Shown: piece by piece, positions 42,873 to 53,764 of the stretch
Layout: every line of letters begins with the position of its first letter
Numbering within the stretch: position 1 is the stretch's first letter
Assembly: GCF_001666835.1 (NCBI RefSeq)
Contig: NZ_LZJF01000122.1
Location: 33,397 to 97,396 of the forward strand
Length of the DNA stretch: 64,000 bases
Direction: 5' to 3'
Origin: Mycobacterium sp. E3251
GTDB lineage: Bacteria; Actinomycetota; Actinomycetes; Mycobacteriales; Mycobacteriaceae
Program-made: the position numbers and the translations under genes
The notes under the pieces: generated by a model
Seen by the model: only the letters and a program-made list of their open reading frames with translations
Told to the model about the DNA's origin: nothing
The model's database searches: none

Positions 42873-43762
42873 CGCACGTGCAAATCCGCGAGGTGGCGCT
42901 GCGCGACGGCCTGCAGATGGAAACACCGATTCCGTTGTCTGCCAAGCTCGAACTGCTGGCCGCGGTCGCCGCGACCGGGGTCCGCGAGGTGGAGGCCACG
43001 GCGTTCGTCTCGCCGTCGAAGGTGCCGTCGATGGCCGACGCCGCCGAGCTTGCGGCCCACCTGCACGACTACCCCGACATCGAGTTCTCCGCCTTGGTGG
43101 CCAGTCCGAACGGAGCCAAGCGGGCCGTTGCGGCGGGGCTGCGCTCGATCGAGTACGTGGTCGCCGCCGACGACACGTTCAGTCAGGCGAACGTCGGGCG
43201 GACCAGCGCCGAGGCCACCAAGGCGATCGACGAGATCGTCGCGATCGCGCACGGCGCAGACGTCACCGTCGAAGTGATCATCGCCACCGCGTGGGACTCG
43301 CCGTTCGAGGGTCCCACCCCGCCCGAGCGCGTGCTCGACATCGCCGCGGCCGCCCGCGAACGCGGCGCCGACCGCCTGTCCATCGCCGACACGATCGGCA
43401 CCACCACCCCGGGGCGCGTGAGTTCGCTGATCGCACAACTGCGTCCGGTGATCGGCGACCTGCCGCTGGGCGGGCATTTCCACAACACCCGCGGCTCCGG
43501 TCTGGCCAGCGCCTACGCCGCGGTCGGGTCCGGGGTGACCCGGCTGGATTCCTCGGTCGGCGGGCTGGGCGGCTGCCCGTTCGCGCCGGGTGCCACCGGC
43601 AACATCGCCACCGAGGACCTGGTCTACCTGCTGCGCGACAGCGGCATCGACGTCGACGTCGACCTGCAGGCCGCCATCGCCGCGGCCGACGTCGCCAAAT
43701 CCGTTGTCGGCCATGACCTGCCGAGCGCCCTGCTGCGGGCCGGCGACCGGATGCGGGCCTGA
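42869..43762 (+). CDS. Hydroxymethylglutaryl-CoA lyase-like enzyme
   Basis: A 297-residue DRE-TIM metallolyase. VALRDGLQ near residue 8 carries the metal/catalytic Arg-Asp pair; the C-terminal GGLGGCPFAPGATGN holds the catalytic Cys of HMG-CoA lyases, and HFHNTRG supplies metal ligands. It cleaves a 3-hydroxy-acyl-CoA to acetyl-CoA (or propionyl-CoA) and a keto acid. Its partner in the route is likely the CoA transferase it overlaps. The precise acyl group is not known. Confidence 0.9.
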   Translation: MTHVQIREVALRDGLQMETPIPLSAKLELLAAVAATGVREVEATAFVSPSKVPSMADAAELAAHLHDYPDIEFSALVASPNGAKRAVAAGLRSIEYVVAADDTFSQANVGRTSAEATKAIDEIVAIAHGADVTVEVIIATAWDSPFEGPTPPERVLDIAAAARERGADRLSIADTIGTTTPGRVSSLIAQLRPVIGDLPLGGHFHNTRGSGLASAYAAVGSGVTRLDSSVGGLGGCPFAPGATGNIATEDLVYLLRDSGIDVDVDLQAAIAAADVAKSVVGHDLPSALLRAGDRMRA

Positions 43763-44376
43763 TGCCCGCGCCGCAGGCGCGCACCGCGAAGGGCCGCCAG
43801 ACCAGGCAGGCCATCGAGCTGGCCGCCCGGAAGCTGTTCGCCGAGCGCGGCTTTCACGGGACCACGCTGGCCGACATCACGTCGGCGGCCGGCAAGTCGC
43901 CCGCGGTGTTCTACCGGTACTTCGCCGACAAGGAAGAACTGCTCGCCGCCCTCGCCGAGTCCTTCCTGCACGATGTCGTGACACCGTCGGGGCTGAGCCT
44001 CGAGTTACCGGACTCTGCGGAGGACGACGCCTTCTTCACCTCGGTGGTCACCGGGTACTGGAACATGTTCAAGCAGAACATCGGCATCATGATCGCCGTG
44101 GCCCAGCTGGCCGCCACCCAGCGACGCTTCGCGGCCGTGCAGAACGAATTCCGCCGCTTCGGCATGGACATCGTCGCCGCGTCGGTCCGCCGCGCCCAGG
44201 AGCAGGGCTACGGAACCGAGCTCGACCCGCAACACACCGCGGCGGCCATCGCCCTGCTGTTCGAGAACTTCACCACCGTCTTCGTCGGCCCCTCCAACCT
44301 GGGCATCAAGATCAGCGACTCCGACGCCATCGCCACCCTGTCGACGATCTGGAAGAAAACCCTCTACGGCGCGTAA
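43762..44376 (+). CDS. TetR-family transcriptional regulator
   Basis: A 204-residue TetR repressor. The HTH is in residues about 8-55 (RQAIELAARKLFAERGFHGTTLADITSAAGKSPAVFYRYF, family form). The ligand domain follows. It starts inside the previous stop (TGATG), so it is made with the catabolic genes. It is a good candidate to bind the palindrome at 39345 and respond to an acyl-CoA or aromatic intermediate. Confidence 0.92.
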   Translation: MPAPQARTAKGRQTRQAIELAARKLFAERGFHGTTLADITSAAGKSPAVFYRYFADKEELLAALAESFLHDVVTPSGLSLELPDSAEDDAFFTSVVTGYWNMFKQNIGIMIAVAQLAATQRRFAAVQNEFRRFGMDIVAASVRRAQEQGYGTELDPQHTAAAIALLFENFTTVFVGPSNLGIKISDSDAIATLSTIWKKTLYGA

Positions 44377-44397
44377 GCCCTTGCAAAGGAGAAAACT

Positions 44398-45633
44398 GTG
44401 GATTTCACACTCCCCGAACACCTTCCGGGCCTGCTCGCTCAAATGGACGAGTTCATCGAGACGGAGATCAAACCGCTGGAGCGCGACCACATCCAGTACT
44501 TCGACAAGCGCCGCGAACACGCCCGCACCGACTGGGACAACGACGGCATCCCGACGCGCGAATGGGAGGATCTGCTCGCCGAGATGCGCAGGCGGGCCGA
44601 CAAGGCGGGCTGGCTGCGGTACGGGCTGCCGACGTCGCTGGGCGGCCGGGACGGCACCAACGTCGACATGGCCGTCATCCGGGAGCACTTGGCGCACAAG
44701 GGCCTCGGCCTGCACAACGACCTGCAGAACGAGTCCTCGATCGTCGGCAACTTCCCGCAGGTGATCATGATGGAGCGGTTCGGCACCGACGAGCAGCGAC
44801 GGCTCTGGTCCGAAGCGCTGATCACTGGGGAACGTTCGATGGCGTTCGGACTGACCGAGCCCCAGCACGGCTCGGACGCGACGTGGCTGGAGACGCGCGC
44901 GCAGGCCGACGGCGACGGGTGGGTGATCAACGGCGCCAAGCGGTTCAACACCGGGGTGCACCGCGCGACCCACGACCTGGTGTTCGCGCGCACCTCCGGT
45001 GAGCCGGGCCAGGCGCGGGGCATCACGGCGTTCCTGGTGCCGACCGATGCGCCCGGGTTCACCGTCCCCTACTACTGGTGGACGTTCAACATGCCGACCG
45101 ACCACGGCGAAGTCCAGTTGACCGACGTCCGGGTGCCCGCCGATGCGGTGCTCGGCGAGGTCGACCGCGGTCTGGAGGTCGCGCAGACGTTCCTGCACGA
45201 GAACAGGATTCGGCAGGCGGCCAGCAGCCTGGGCGCGGCCCAGTACTGCATCGACCGCGCCGCCGAATACGCCGGCAACCGGACCGTTTTCGGCAAACCG
45301 CTGTCGGTCAACCAGGCCGTGCAATGGCCGCTGGCCGAATTGCAGACCGAAGCGCAGATGGTGCGGCTGCTGGTGGCCTATGCCGCCTGGCATCTGGACC
45401 GCGACCACCACATGGAGGTCTCGGACAAGGTGTCGATGGCCAACTACCGCGCCAACCGACTCGTCTGCGACGCCGCCGACCGGGCCATGCAGATCTTCGG
45501 TGGCCTCGGCTACAGCCGGCACGAGCCGTTCGAGCACATCTATCGCCATCACCGTCGCTACCGGATCACCGAGGGAGCGGAGGAGATCCAGATTCGCCGG
45601 GTGGCGCAGCGGCTGTTTAAGTTTGGCAAGTGA
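44398..45633 (+). CDS. Acyl-CoA dehydrogenase (catabolic operon FadE)
   Basis: A 411-residue acyl-CoA dehydrogenase with the long N-terminal helical part of the ACAD10/11-like group. Motifs: FGLTEPQHGSDATWLETRA (FAD/substrate site), YCIDRAAEYAGNRTVFGKPL, and the C-terminal YRITEGAEEIQIRRVAQRLF with a catalytic-type Glu. AAAGGAGA lies before GTG 44398. Its stop overlaps the start of the APH-like kinase, the classical ACAD plus kinase pairing. Confidence 0.93.
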   Translation: MDFTLPEHLPGLLAQMDEFIETEIKPLERDHIQYFDKRREHARTDWDNDGIPTREWEDLLAEMRRRADKAGWLRYGLPTSLGGRDGTNVDMAVIREHLAHKGLGLHNDLQNESSIVGNFPQVIMMERFGTDEQRRLWSEALITGERSMAFGLTEPQHGSDATWLETRAQADGDGWVINGAKRFNTGVHRATHDLVFARTSGEPGQARGITAFLVPTDAPGFTVPYYWWTFNMPTDHGEVQLTDVRVPADAVLGEVDRGLEVAQTFLHENRIRQAASSLGAAQYCIDRAAEYAGNRTVFGKPLSVNQAVQWPLAELQTEAQMVRLLVAYAAWHLDRDHHMEVSDKVSMANYRANRLVCDAADRAMQIFGGLGYSRHEPFEHIYRHHRRYRITEGAEEIQIRRVAQRLFKFGK

Positions 45634-46673
45634 CATCGACCGAGCAGTTGGCCCCACAGCTCGCCGCGGTGCTGGCGCCGGTCCTCGGTGCCGATGTCGC
45701 GGTTGAGAACCTGCGCGCGTTGACCGGCGGCGCCAGCCGCTCCACGTGGGCCTTCGACGCCGTCGCCGGCGAGCGACGCCACGCGCTGATCCTGCGCACC
45801 GGCGCGCCCGACGACGTGCACGCCGGCATGGAGCTGGAGGCACGCGCCCAGGCCGCCGCCGCGGCGGCCGGCGCACCCGTCCCCCACGTCCTCATCGCCG
45901 ACGATTCGCCTGCCGCCCTGGGCAATCCGTTTCTGATCTGCGACGAGATCGCGGGCGAGACGATCGTCCGGCGAATTCAGCGTCAGCTCGACGCCGCGGG
46001 CGGGCAAGCGGCCCGCGGGGAGCTGCTACGGCAATGCGCGCAGGCCCTGGCGGCCATCCACCGCGCCGACCCGGACATTCCCGGTCTAACCCGCGAGGAT
46101 CCGCTGACGCAGTGGCGCGAGCGGCTCGACGCCATGGGTGACACCACGGCCACCTTCGAATGGGCGTTTCGCTGGCTGGGCGCCAACCGGCCCGAGCCGT
46201 CGGCGGACGTTTTGGTGCACGGGGACTACCGGATGGGAAACCTCATCGTCGACGGGTCCTGCCTCGCCGCCGTCCTCGACTGGGAACTGGTACACCGCGG
46301 CGACCCGTACGACGACCTCGCCTGGTTCTGCATCCGCGCCTGGCGCTTCGGGGCCCCGGCCAGCCTCGGCGCCGGCGGCCTCGGCAGCATCGAAAGCCTC
46401 CTGCGCGACTACGAGCAGGCCGGCGGGACCGGCGTCGACCGGCGGGCCTTTCACTGGTGGCTGGTGCTGGCCACGCTGCGATGGGGCGTCATCTGCCGCT
46501 ACCAGGCGGAGCGGCACCTGACCGGTCAGTTCCGCTCGGTGGAGCTGGCCACGATCGGCCGGCGCGTGTGCGAGACCGAATGGGACCTGCTGGACCTACT
46601 CGAAGGAGCGCCGGGCGACGATGCGCGCCGCGCAGCGGCGCTAGGAGAAGCCAGGCAATCGGGGGACCTCTGA
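45630..46673 (+). CDS. Aminoglycoside-phosphotransferase-fold kinase (ACAD10-like APH)
   Basis: A 347-residue APH-family small-molecule kinase. The catalytic loop is VLVHGDYRMGNLIVDG (about residues 194-209) and the metal-binding AVLDWELVHRGDPYDDLAWF follows. Stand-alone APHs paired with an acyl-CoA dehydrogenase are known to phosphorylate 4-hydroxyacyl-CoAs so that the dehydrogenase can isomerise them. GTG 45630 overlaps the FadE stop, which strongly supports this pairing; the substrate is inferred. Confidence 0.87.
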   Translation: MTSTEQLAPQLAAVLAPVLGADVAVENLRALTGGASRSTWAFDAVAGERRHALILRTGAPDDVHAGMELEARAQAAAAAAGAPVPHVLIADDSPAALGNPFLICDEIAGETIVRRIQRQLDAAGGQAARGELLRQCAQALAAIHRADPDIPGLTREDPLTQWRERLDAMGDTTATFEWAFRWLGANRPEPSADVLVHGDYRMGNLIVDGSCLAAVLDWELVHRGDPYDDLAWFCIRAWRFGAPASLGAGGLGSIESLLRDYEQAGGTGVDRRAFHWWLVLATLRWGVICRYQAERHLTGQFRSVELATIGRRVCETEWDLLDLLEGAPGDDARRAAALGEARQSGDL

Positions 46674-47023
46674 TGATCGGCCCGTACGGCCGCCCGCTCG
46701 CCGCCGAACTGGTGGCCGCGGTGGCCGAATTCCTGGAGACCGACGTTCGGGCCGCGACCAGCGGGCAGGTCAACTTCCACGCCAGGGTGGCCGCCAACGC
46801 GCTGCGCATCGTCGAGCGCGAACTGCTCGACGAGAGCGAGGCCGAATCCGCTGCTGCGCTGGCCGAGCTCGGGTTCGCCGACGAGGAGGAGCTGGCCGCC
46901 GCGATCCGGGCCGGCGCGATGGACGGCCGGGCCATGGAGGTCACCGCCTGCCTGCGCACCCTGGTGCGCCGCCGGCTGGCAGCGGCCCACCCCGGATACG
47001 ACGACGAAGACACCGAAGAATAG
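46673..47023 (+). CDS. DUF6285-type small protein
   Basis: A 116-residue, mostly helical acidic protein: PYGRPLAAELVAAVAEFLETDVRAATSGQVNFHARVAAN-type N-terminal domain (family core) and EVTACLRTLVRRRLAAAHPGYD at the C-terminus. Small proteins like this (annotated DUF6285) regularly follow the APH gene in ACAD-APH operons. ATG 46673 lies inside the preceding stop. A role as a partner of the kinase is likely but unproven. Confidence 0.75.
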   Translation: MIGPYGRPLAAELVAAVAEFLETDVRAATSGQVNFHARVAANALRIVERELLDESEAESAAALAELGFADEEELAAAIRAGAMDGRAMEVTACLRTLVRRRLAAAHPGYDDEDTEE

Positions 47024-47031
47024 GAGCGAGC

Positions 47032-47421
47032 ATGGCCGGTGCGAGCCCGGAAATCGTTGCCGACGCGGCAGACCGCCTATTCGCGGCGATCGAAAAGGGC
47101 GACTTCGCGGCGGTTGACCGGATGTGGAGCGACGACATCGCGGTGTGGCGAGTCGGCGCGCGGCGCGATGACGGCAAGGCCCGCGCGCTGCGGGTCATCG
47201 ACTGGTTCATCACCGCGACCACCGAACGCCGTTACGAGATCCTGGACCGGCGGTTCTTCGAGGGCGGCTTCGTCCAGCAGCACATCCTGCACGCCACCGG
47301 TCGTGCCGGCCAATCGATCTCGATGCGGGTCTGCATCGTGATCAGGGTGGGCAGCGACGGCCGGCTCGACCGGATCGACGAGTACTTCGACCCCGCCGAG
47401 ATCGCGCCGTTGATGGACTAG
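47032..47421 (+). CDS. SnoaL/NTF2-like protein
   Basis: A 129-residue NTF2-fold protein. Helical start (DAADRLFAAIEKGDFAAVDRMWSDDI) leads into a curved sheet (QQHILHATGRAGQSISMRVCIVIRV) and the typical end RIDEYFDPAEIAPL. Such proteins act as isomerases, dehydratases or carrier domains. It lies 8 bases after the DUF6285 gene and ends the operon. Catalytic function is unknown. Confidence 0.8.
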   Translation: MAGASPEIVADAADRLFAAIEKGDFAAVDRMWSDDIAVWRVGARRDDGKARALRVIDWFITATTERRYEILDRRFFEGGFVQQHILHATGRAGQSISMRVCIVIRVGSDGRLDRIDEYFDPAEIAPLMD

Positions 47422-47442
47422 GCGTTAGATTCGCCACGAGAG

Positions 47443-47991
47443 ATGGGGGTGCAGATGACGACTTTGGAAACGCTTCTGAACGATCCCGACCTGGCCGGCG
47501 TATGGACCCTCGTCCCCGACCGCTCGGAGATCACCTTCAAGGTCAGAAATATGTGGGGCCTGCTGAACGTCAAGGGCCGCTTCACCGAATTCAGCGGTGA
47601 CGGCCAACTGACGGCGAAGGGGGCGGTTTTCGGCCGGCTCGACGTCCGCACCGCCTCCCTGGACACCGGGATCGGCCGTCGTGACAAGCACCTGCGCTCG
47701 GCCGACTTCTTCGACGTCGAGCGCTTCGGTGAAATCAGCGTCGTCGTCACCGCGGTCCACCCGACCAAAGGCAAGGCCGCAGACCTCCGCGCCGCCTTCA
47801 CCATCAAGGGCATCACCGCGCCGCTGCCCCTGCCCGCCACGATCACCGAGCTCGATGACGGCTCGATCCGGATCGCCGGGGAAACCAAGGTGGACCGCAC
47901 CCAGTTCGACCTGGGCTGGAACCGGCTCGGCATGATCGGCTCGACGGCGAAGGCGGCGGCCGAAGCCGTCTTCGTGCGGGCTGCCCAGTGA
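47443..47991 (+). CDS. YceI-family protein
   Basis: A 182-residue lipocalin-like beta-barrel protein. The family pattern GVWTLVPDRSEITFKVRNMWG, FSGDGQLT, GRRDKHLRSADFFDVERF and the C-terminal DRTQFDLGW are all present. YceI proteins bind polyisoprenoid or amphiphilic lipids. No signal peptide is visible. Possible starts are ATG 47443 and ATG 47455. It lies 21 bases after the NTF2-like gene and before the response regulator. Confidence 0.85.
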   Translation: MGVQMTTLETLLNDPDLAGVWTLVPDRSEITFKVRNMWGLLNVKGRFTEFSGDGQLTAKGAVFGRLDVRTASLDTGIGRRDKHLRSADFFDVERFGEISVVVTAVHPTKGKAADLRAAFTIKGITAPLPLPATITELDDGSIRIAGETKVDRTQFDLGWNRLGMIGSTAKAAAEAVFVRAAQ

Positions 47992-48021
47992 AGCCGGTGC
48001 GACACCAGTAGCATCTGCACC

Positions 48022-48435
48022 GTGTCGGACTCCAGCCCCGAATCCAGCGTTGCCCTGCGGATCCTGGTCTACAGCGATAACGCCAAGACCCGCGAACAAG
48101 TCATCCGGGCGCTGGGCAAGCATCTGCATCCGGACCTGCCCGAGCTGACCTACCTCGAGGTGGCGACCGCCCCGATGGTGGTACGCCAGATGGACGAGGG
48201 CGGCATCGACTTGGCCATTCTCGACGGGGAAGCCACCCCCACCGGCGGCATGGGAATCGCCAAACAGCTCAAAGACGAACTCGCCACGTGCCCACCGATC
48301 CTGGTGCTCACCGGCCGCCCGGACGACGCCTGGCTGGCGAACTGGTCGCGCGCCGAAGCCGCGGTGCCGCATCCCCTCGATCCCATCGTGCTGGGCCGCA
48401 CGGTGCTCGGACTGCTCCGCACTCCCACGCGCTAG
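48022..48435 (+). CDS. Atypical response regulator receiver (Rv3143-like)
   Basis: A 137-residue stand-alone receiver domain. The phospho-acceptor Asp68 (LAILDGE) and Thr97 (LVLTGRP) are present, but the conserved Lys before the beta5 Pro is replaced by His117 (VPHPLD), and the N-terminal acidic pair is reduced to Asp19-Asn20. It has no output domain. It is the homologue of M. tuberculosis Rv3143 by position just upstream of nuoA, and may act by protein contact with complex I or another partner. Confidence 0.88.
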   Translation: MSDSSPESSVALRILVYSDNAKTREQVIRALGKHLHPDLPELTYLEVATAPMVVRQMDEGGIDLAILDGEATPTGGMGIAKQLKDELATCPPILVLTGRPDDAWLANWSRAEAAVPHPLDPIVLGRTVLGLLRTPTR

Positions 48436-48705
48436 CCCTTTCACCTGCGGCAATACCGCGATCACCACCCTAACGACGGGTGCGAAACCGGCGTTGGCAC
48501 TCCGCCGACCGGCCGTGGCGGCGTGCCATCCGGTTGCGGCGACACAAAAACGAAGCGAATAGCCCCACCCCGACAAAACACAGCCGTCTTCGCGACGCTA
48601 TGTTGTGAAGGTCACTGTGGTGGCCCGCAGTCCGGGTACATCACAGCAGCCCGGCCCCCGCCCGGCCGCCGCACCGGCGGCCCGTACGAGGAGATCTTGG
48701 ACGAG

Positions 48706-49083
48706 TTGAACGTCTACATACCCATCTTGGTGCTCGGAGCGATAGCCGCGGCCTTCGCGGTGGGATCGGTGGTGATCGCGAGCCTGGCCGGCCCGACGCG
48801 CTACAACAAGTCGAAGATGGCGCCCTACGAGTGCGGGATCGAGCCCACCGACAGTCCGGTCAGCGGCCCGCACGCGGCGAGCGGCCAGCGGTTCCCGGTG
48901 AAGTATTACCTGACCGCAATGCTTTTTATCGTCTTCGACATCGAAATCGTGTTCTTGTATCCATGGGCGGTCAGCTACGACGCGCTGGGAACGTTCGCGT
49001 TGGTCGAGATGGTGGTGTTCATGCTCACGGTCTTCGTGGCGTACGCCTATGTGTGGCGCCGCGGCGGCCTGACGTGGGATTGA
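48706..49083 (+). CDS. nuoA: NADH-quinone oxidoreductase subunit A
   Basis: A membrane subunit of complex I with three transmembrane helices (about residues 5-28, 63-84, 90-112). The Cys-containing loop APYECGIEP and [21 protein letters not shown] are invariant features. TTG 48706 matches the remembered homologous start (NVYIPILV) with GAGGAG 12 bases upstream; TTG 48697 is an alternative. The 270-base gap before it (48436-48705) holds no gene and probably contains the operon promoter (a TATGTT at about 48599 is one possible -10). Confidence 0.95.
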   Translation: MNVYIPILVLGAIAAAFAVGSVVIASLAGPTRYNKSKMAPYECGIEPTDSPVSGPHAASGQRFPVKYYLTAMLFIVFDIEIVFLYPWAVSYDALGTFALVEMVVFMLTVFVAYAYVWRRGGLTWD

Positions 49084-49090
49084 GGTAGAC

Positions 49091-49645
49091 GTGGGTCTCG
49101 AAGAACAGCTCCCCGGCGGGATTCTGCTGTCAACGGTGGAAAAGGTCGCCGGCTACGTGCGCAAGAACTCCTTGTGGCCGGCGACGTTCGGGTTGGCGTG
49201 CTGTGCCATCGAGATGATGGCAACCGCCGGGCCAAGATTCGACATCGCGCGGTTCGGCATGGAGCGATTCTCGGCGACGCCGCGGCAGGCCGATCTGATG
49301 ATCGTCGCCGGCCGCGTAAGCCAGAAGATGGCGCCGGTGCTGCGCCAGATCTACGACCAGATGGGCGAGCCGAAGTGGGTGCTGGCCATGGGCGTGTGTG
49401 CGTCGTCCGGCGGGATGTTCAATAACTACTCGATCGTGCAGGGCGTGGACCACGTGGTGCCGGTGGACATCTACCTGCCCGGTTGCCCGCCGCGGCCGGA
49501 GATGCTGTTGCACGCAATCCTGAAGCTGCACGAGAAGATTCAACAGATGCCGCTGGGGGTCAACCGCGAAGAAGCCATCGCCGAGGCCGAGCAGGCGGCG
49601 CTGTCGGCCCGGCCCACGATCGAGATGCGCGGGCTGCTGCGATGA
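49091..49645 (+). CDS. nuoB: NADH-quinone oxidoreductase subunit B
   Basis: The 184-residue peripheral subunit that binds the terminal cluster N2. The ligands are Cys37 and Cys38 in [10 protein letters not shown], and Cys residues in GVCASSGG (about 102) and GCPPRPE (about 132). It starts 7 bases after nuoA and overlaps nuoC by 4 bases. It hands electrons to quinone at the NuoB/NuoD interface. Confidence 0.97.
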   Translation: MGLEEQLPGGILLSTVEKVAGYVRKNSLWPATFGLACCAIEMMATAGPRFDIARFGMERFSATPRQADLMIVAGRVSQKMAPVLRQIYDQMGEPKWVLAMGVCASSGGMFNNYSIVQGVDHVVPVDIYLPGCPPRPEMLLHAILKLHEKIQQMPLGVNREEAIAEAEQAALSARPTIEMRGLLR

Positions 49646-50349
49646 GCTCGCCCGACCAAAACCCCCAAGAGGCGATCAGCCAGGCCGACGAAGAAGTGAT
49701 CGACGTGCGCCGCGGCATGTTCGGCGCCAAGGGCTCGGGCGACACGTCCGGCTACGGGCGCCTGGTGCGCGAGGTCATGCTTCCCGGCAGCAGCCCCCGA
49801 CCCTACGGCCGCTACTTCGACGAGGTGGTCGACACGCTGGCCGAGGCATTGAAAAGCGCGGGCGTCGAATTCTCCGATGCGATAGAGAAAGTCGTGGTGT
49901 ACCGCGACGAGCTGACCCTGCACGTGCGCCGCGAGGCGCTGCCCCGGGTCGCCCAGCATCTTCGCGATGAGCCGGGGCTGCGTTTCGAGATGTGTCTGGG
50001 TGTCAGCGGGGTGCACTACCCCCACGAGACCGATCGCGAACTGCACGCGGTGTACCCGTTGCAGTCGATCACACACAATCGCCGCGTCCGCCTGGAAGTG
50101 GCTGCGCCGGACAGCGATCCGCACATCCCTTCGCTGTTCGGGGTCTACCCGACCACCGACTGGCACGAGCGCGAAACCTACGACTTCTTCGGCATCATCT
50201 TCGACGGGCACCCGTCGCTGACCCGCATCGAGATGCCCGACGACTGGCATGGCCACCCGCAGCGCAAGGACTACCCCCTCGGCGGCATCCCGGTGGAATA
50301 CAAGGGAGCCCAGATTCCCCCGCCCGACGAGCGGAGAGCGTACAACTGA
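49642..50349 (+). CDS. nuoC: NADH-quinone oxidoreductase subunit C
   Basis: A 235-residue peripheral arm subunit (30-kDa type). Signature [39 protein letters not shown] is present in the usual place (read in parts). The N-terminal ~75 residues are a hydrophilic extension common in actinobacteria. It overlaps nuoB (ATGA) and nuoD (TGATG), so translation of the three is coupled. It is not fused to NuoD, unlike in enterobacteria. Confidence 0.96.
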   Translation: MSSPDQNPQEAISQADEEVIDVRRGMFGAKGSGDTSGYGRLVREVMLPGSSPRPYGRYFDEVVDTLAEALKSAGVEFSDAIEKVVVYRDELTLHVRREALPRVAQHLRDEPGLRFEMCLGVSGVHYPHETDRELHAVYPLQSITHNRRVRLEVAAPDSDPHIPSLFGVYPTTDWHERETYDFFGIIFDGHPSLTRIEMPDDWHGHPQRKDYPLGGIPVEYKGAQIPPPDERRAYN

Positions 50350-51686
50350 TGAGCACAATCACCGACTCGACGCACGACGGCGGCGGCCCGGAAGGCCCGG
50401 AGACCGTCTTGGTCGCCGGCGGACAGGACTGGGAACAGATCGTCGAGGCCGCCCGCAAGGCGGACCCCGGCGAACGGATCGTCGTCAACATGGGTCCCCA
50501 GCACCCGTCCACCCACGGGGTGTTGCGGCTGATCCTGGAGATCGAGGGCGAAACGGTCACAGAGGTTCGCTGCGGAATCGGCTACCTGCACACCGGGATC
50601 GAGAAGAACCTCGAATATCGCTACTGGACGCAGGGGGTCACCTTCGTGACCCGAATGGATTACCTGTCACCGTTTTTCAACGAGACCGCGTACTGCCTGG
50701 GCGTGGAGAAACTGCTCGGCATCACCGATCAGATACCGGAGCGGGTAAACGTCATCCGGGTGATGATGATGGAGCTCAACCGGATCTCCTCGCATCTGGT
50801 CGCACTCGCCACCGGCGGCATGGAATTGGGCGCCATGACCCCGATGTTCGTCGGTTTCCGCGGCCGCGAGATCGTGCTGACCCTGTTCGAGAAGATCTCC
50901 GGGTTGCGGATGAACAGCGCCTACATCCGGCCGGGCGGCGTGGCGCAGGATCTGCCGCCGGGCGCGGAGAAAGACATCGCCGAAGCCCTCAAGCCGCTGC
51001 GCCAGGTGCTGCGCGAAATGGGCGGTCTGCTCAACGAGAACGCCATCTGGAAGGCCCGCACCCAGGACATCGGCTACCTGGACCTGACCGGTTGCATGGC
51101 GCTCGGCATCACCGGGCCGATTCTGCGCGCCACCGGGTTGCCACACGATCTGCGCAAGAGCGAACCGTACTGCGGATATGAAAACTACGAATTCGACGTG
51201 ATGACCGCCGACACGTGTGATGCTTACGGGCGCTACATGATTCGCGTGAACGAGATGTGGGAGTCGATCAAGATCGTCGAGCAGTGTCTGGACAAGTTGA
51301 AGCCGGGCCCGACCATGATCGAGGACCGCAAGATCGCCTGGCCGGCCGACCTGAAGGTGGGCCCGGACGGGATGGGTAACTCACAGGAGCACATCGCCAA
51401 GATCATGGGCGGCTCGATGGAGGCCTTGATCCACCACTTCAAGCTGGTCACCGAGGGCATCCGGGTTCCGGCGGGCCAGGTCTACACCGCGGTGGAGTCA
51501 CCGCGCGGGGAGCTGGGCGTGCACATGGTGAGCGATGGCGGCACCCGCCCCTACCGGGTGCACTACCGGGACCCCTCGTTCACCAATCTGCAGTCGGTCG
51601 CCGCGATGTGCGAGGGCGGGATGGTGGCCGACCTGATCACCGCGGTCGCCAGCATCGACCCGGTCATGGGCGGGGTGGATCGGTGA
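50349..51686 (+). CDS. nuoD: NADH-quinone oxidoreductase subunit D
   Basis: A 445-residue subunit forming the quinone pocket with Nuo[16 protein letters not shown] (about residues 46-60) carries the quinone-binding His, and [20 protein letters not shown] and [16 protein letters not shown] segments mark the family. An N-terminal extension (about 1-40) is hydrophilic. Its stop overlaps the nuoE GTG. Confidence 0.97.
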   Translation: MSTITDSTHDGGGPEGPETVLVAGGQDWEQIVEAARKADPGERIVVNMGPQHPSTHGVLRLILEIEGETVTEVRCGIGYLHTGIEKNLEYRYWTQGVTFVTRMDYLSPFFNETAYCLGVEKLLGITDQIPERVNVIRVMMMELNRISSHLVALATGGMELGAMTPMFVGFRGREIVLTLFEKISGLRMNSAYIRPGGVAQDLPPGAEKDIAEALKPLRQVLREMGGLLNENAIWKARTQDIGYLDLTGCMALGITGPILRATGLPHDLRKSEPYCGYENYEFDVMTADTCDAYGRYMIRVNEMWESIKIVEQCLDKLKPGPTMIEDRKIAWPADLKVGPDGMGNSQEHIAKIMGGSMEALIHHFKLVTEGIRVPAGQVYTAVESPRGELGVHMVSDGGTRPYRVHYRDPSFTNLQSVAAMCEGGMVADLITAVASIDPVMGGVDR

Positions 51687-52437
51687 CCGGCCCCCAAGGA
51701 CAGCCGGTGTTCATCCGGCTCGGACCACCGCCGGAGGAACCCAACGCGTTCGTGGTTGAGGGTGCGCCGCAATCGTATTCGGCCGAAGTGCGGGCGCGGC
51801 TGGAGGTCGACGCCAAGGAGATCATGGGCCGCTACCCCAATAAGCGCTCGGCGCTGCTGCCGTTGCTGCACCTGGTGCAGGCCGAGGACTCCTACCTGAC
51901 CCCGGCCGGTTTGGAGTTCTGCGGTGAGCAGCTGGGCCTGACCGGTGCCGAGGTGTCGGCGGTGGCGAGCTTCTACACGATGTATCGCCGCGGACCCACC
52001 GGCGATTACCTGGTCGGTGTCTGCACCAACACGCTGTGCGCCATCATGGGCGGCGACGCCGTATTCGACGCCCTGAAGGAACATTTGGGCATCGGCAACG
52101 ACGAGACAACCGACGATGGCTCCGTCACCCTGCAACACATCGAGTGCAACGCCGCCTGCGACTACGCGCCGGTGGTGATGGTCAACTGGGAGTTCTTCGA
52201 CAACCAGACACCGGAGTCGGCCCGCGAGCTCGTCGACTCGTTGCGCTCGGGCACGCCCAAGCCGCCCACGCGCGGCGCCCCGCTGTGCGCCTTCCGCGAG
52301 ACGTCACGCATCCTGGCCGGCCTGCCCGACGAGCGCCCCGACCAGGGTCAGGGCGGTGCGGGTGAGGCCACGCTGGCGGGGCTGAAGGTGGCGAAGGAAA
52401 ACGGCATGCGGGCGCCCACCCCGCCGGGAGGCCAGTC

Positions 52438-52441
<4 letters not shown>
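51683..52441 (+). CDS. nuoE: NADH-quinone oxidoreductase subunit E
   Basis: The 252-residue thioredoxin-like [2Fe-2S] subunit. Ligands are Cys114 and Cys119 in GVCTNTLC and Cys155 and Cys159 in [10 protein letters not shown]. The C-terminal ~70 residues ([21 protein letters not shown] onward) are an actinobacterial extension. GTG 51683 lies inside the nuoD stop, and the stop overlaps the nuoF ATG. Confidence 0.96.
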
Positions 52442-53760
<1,319 letters not shown>

Positions 53761-53764
53761 CACT

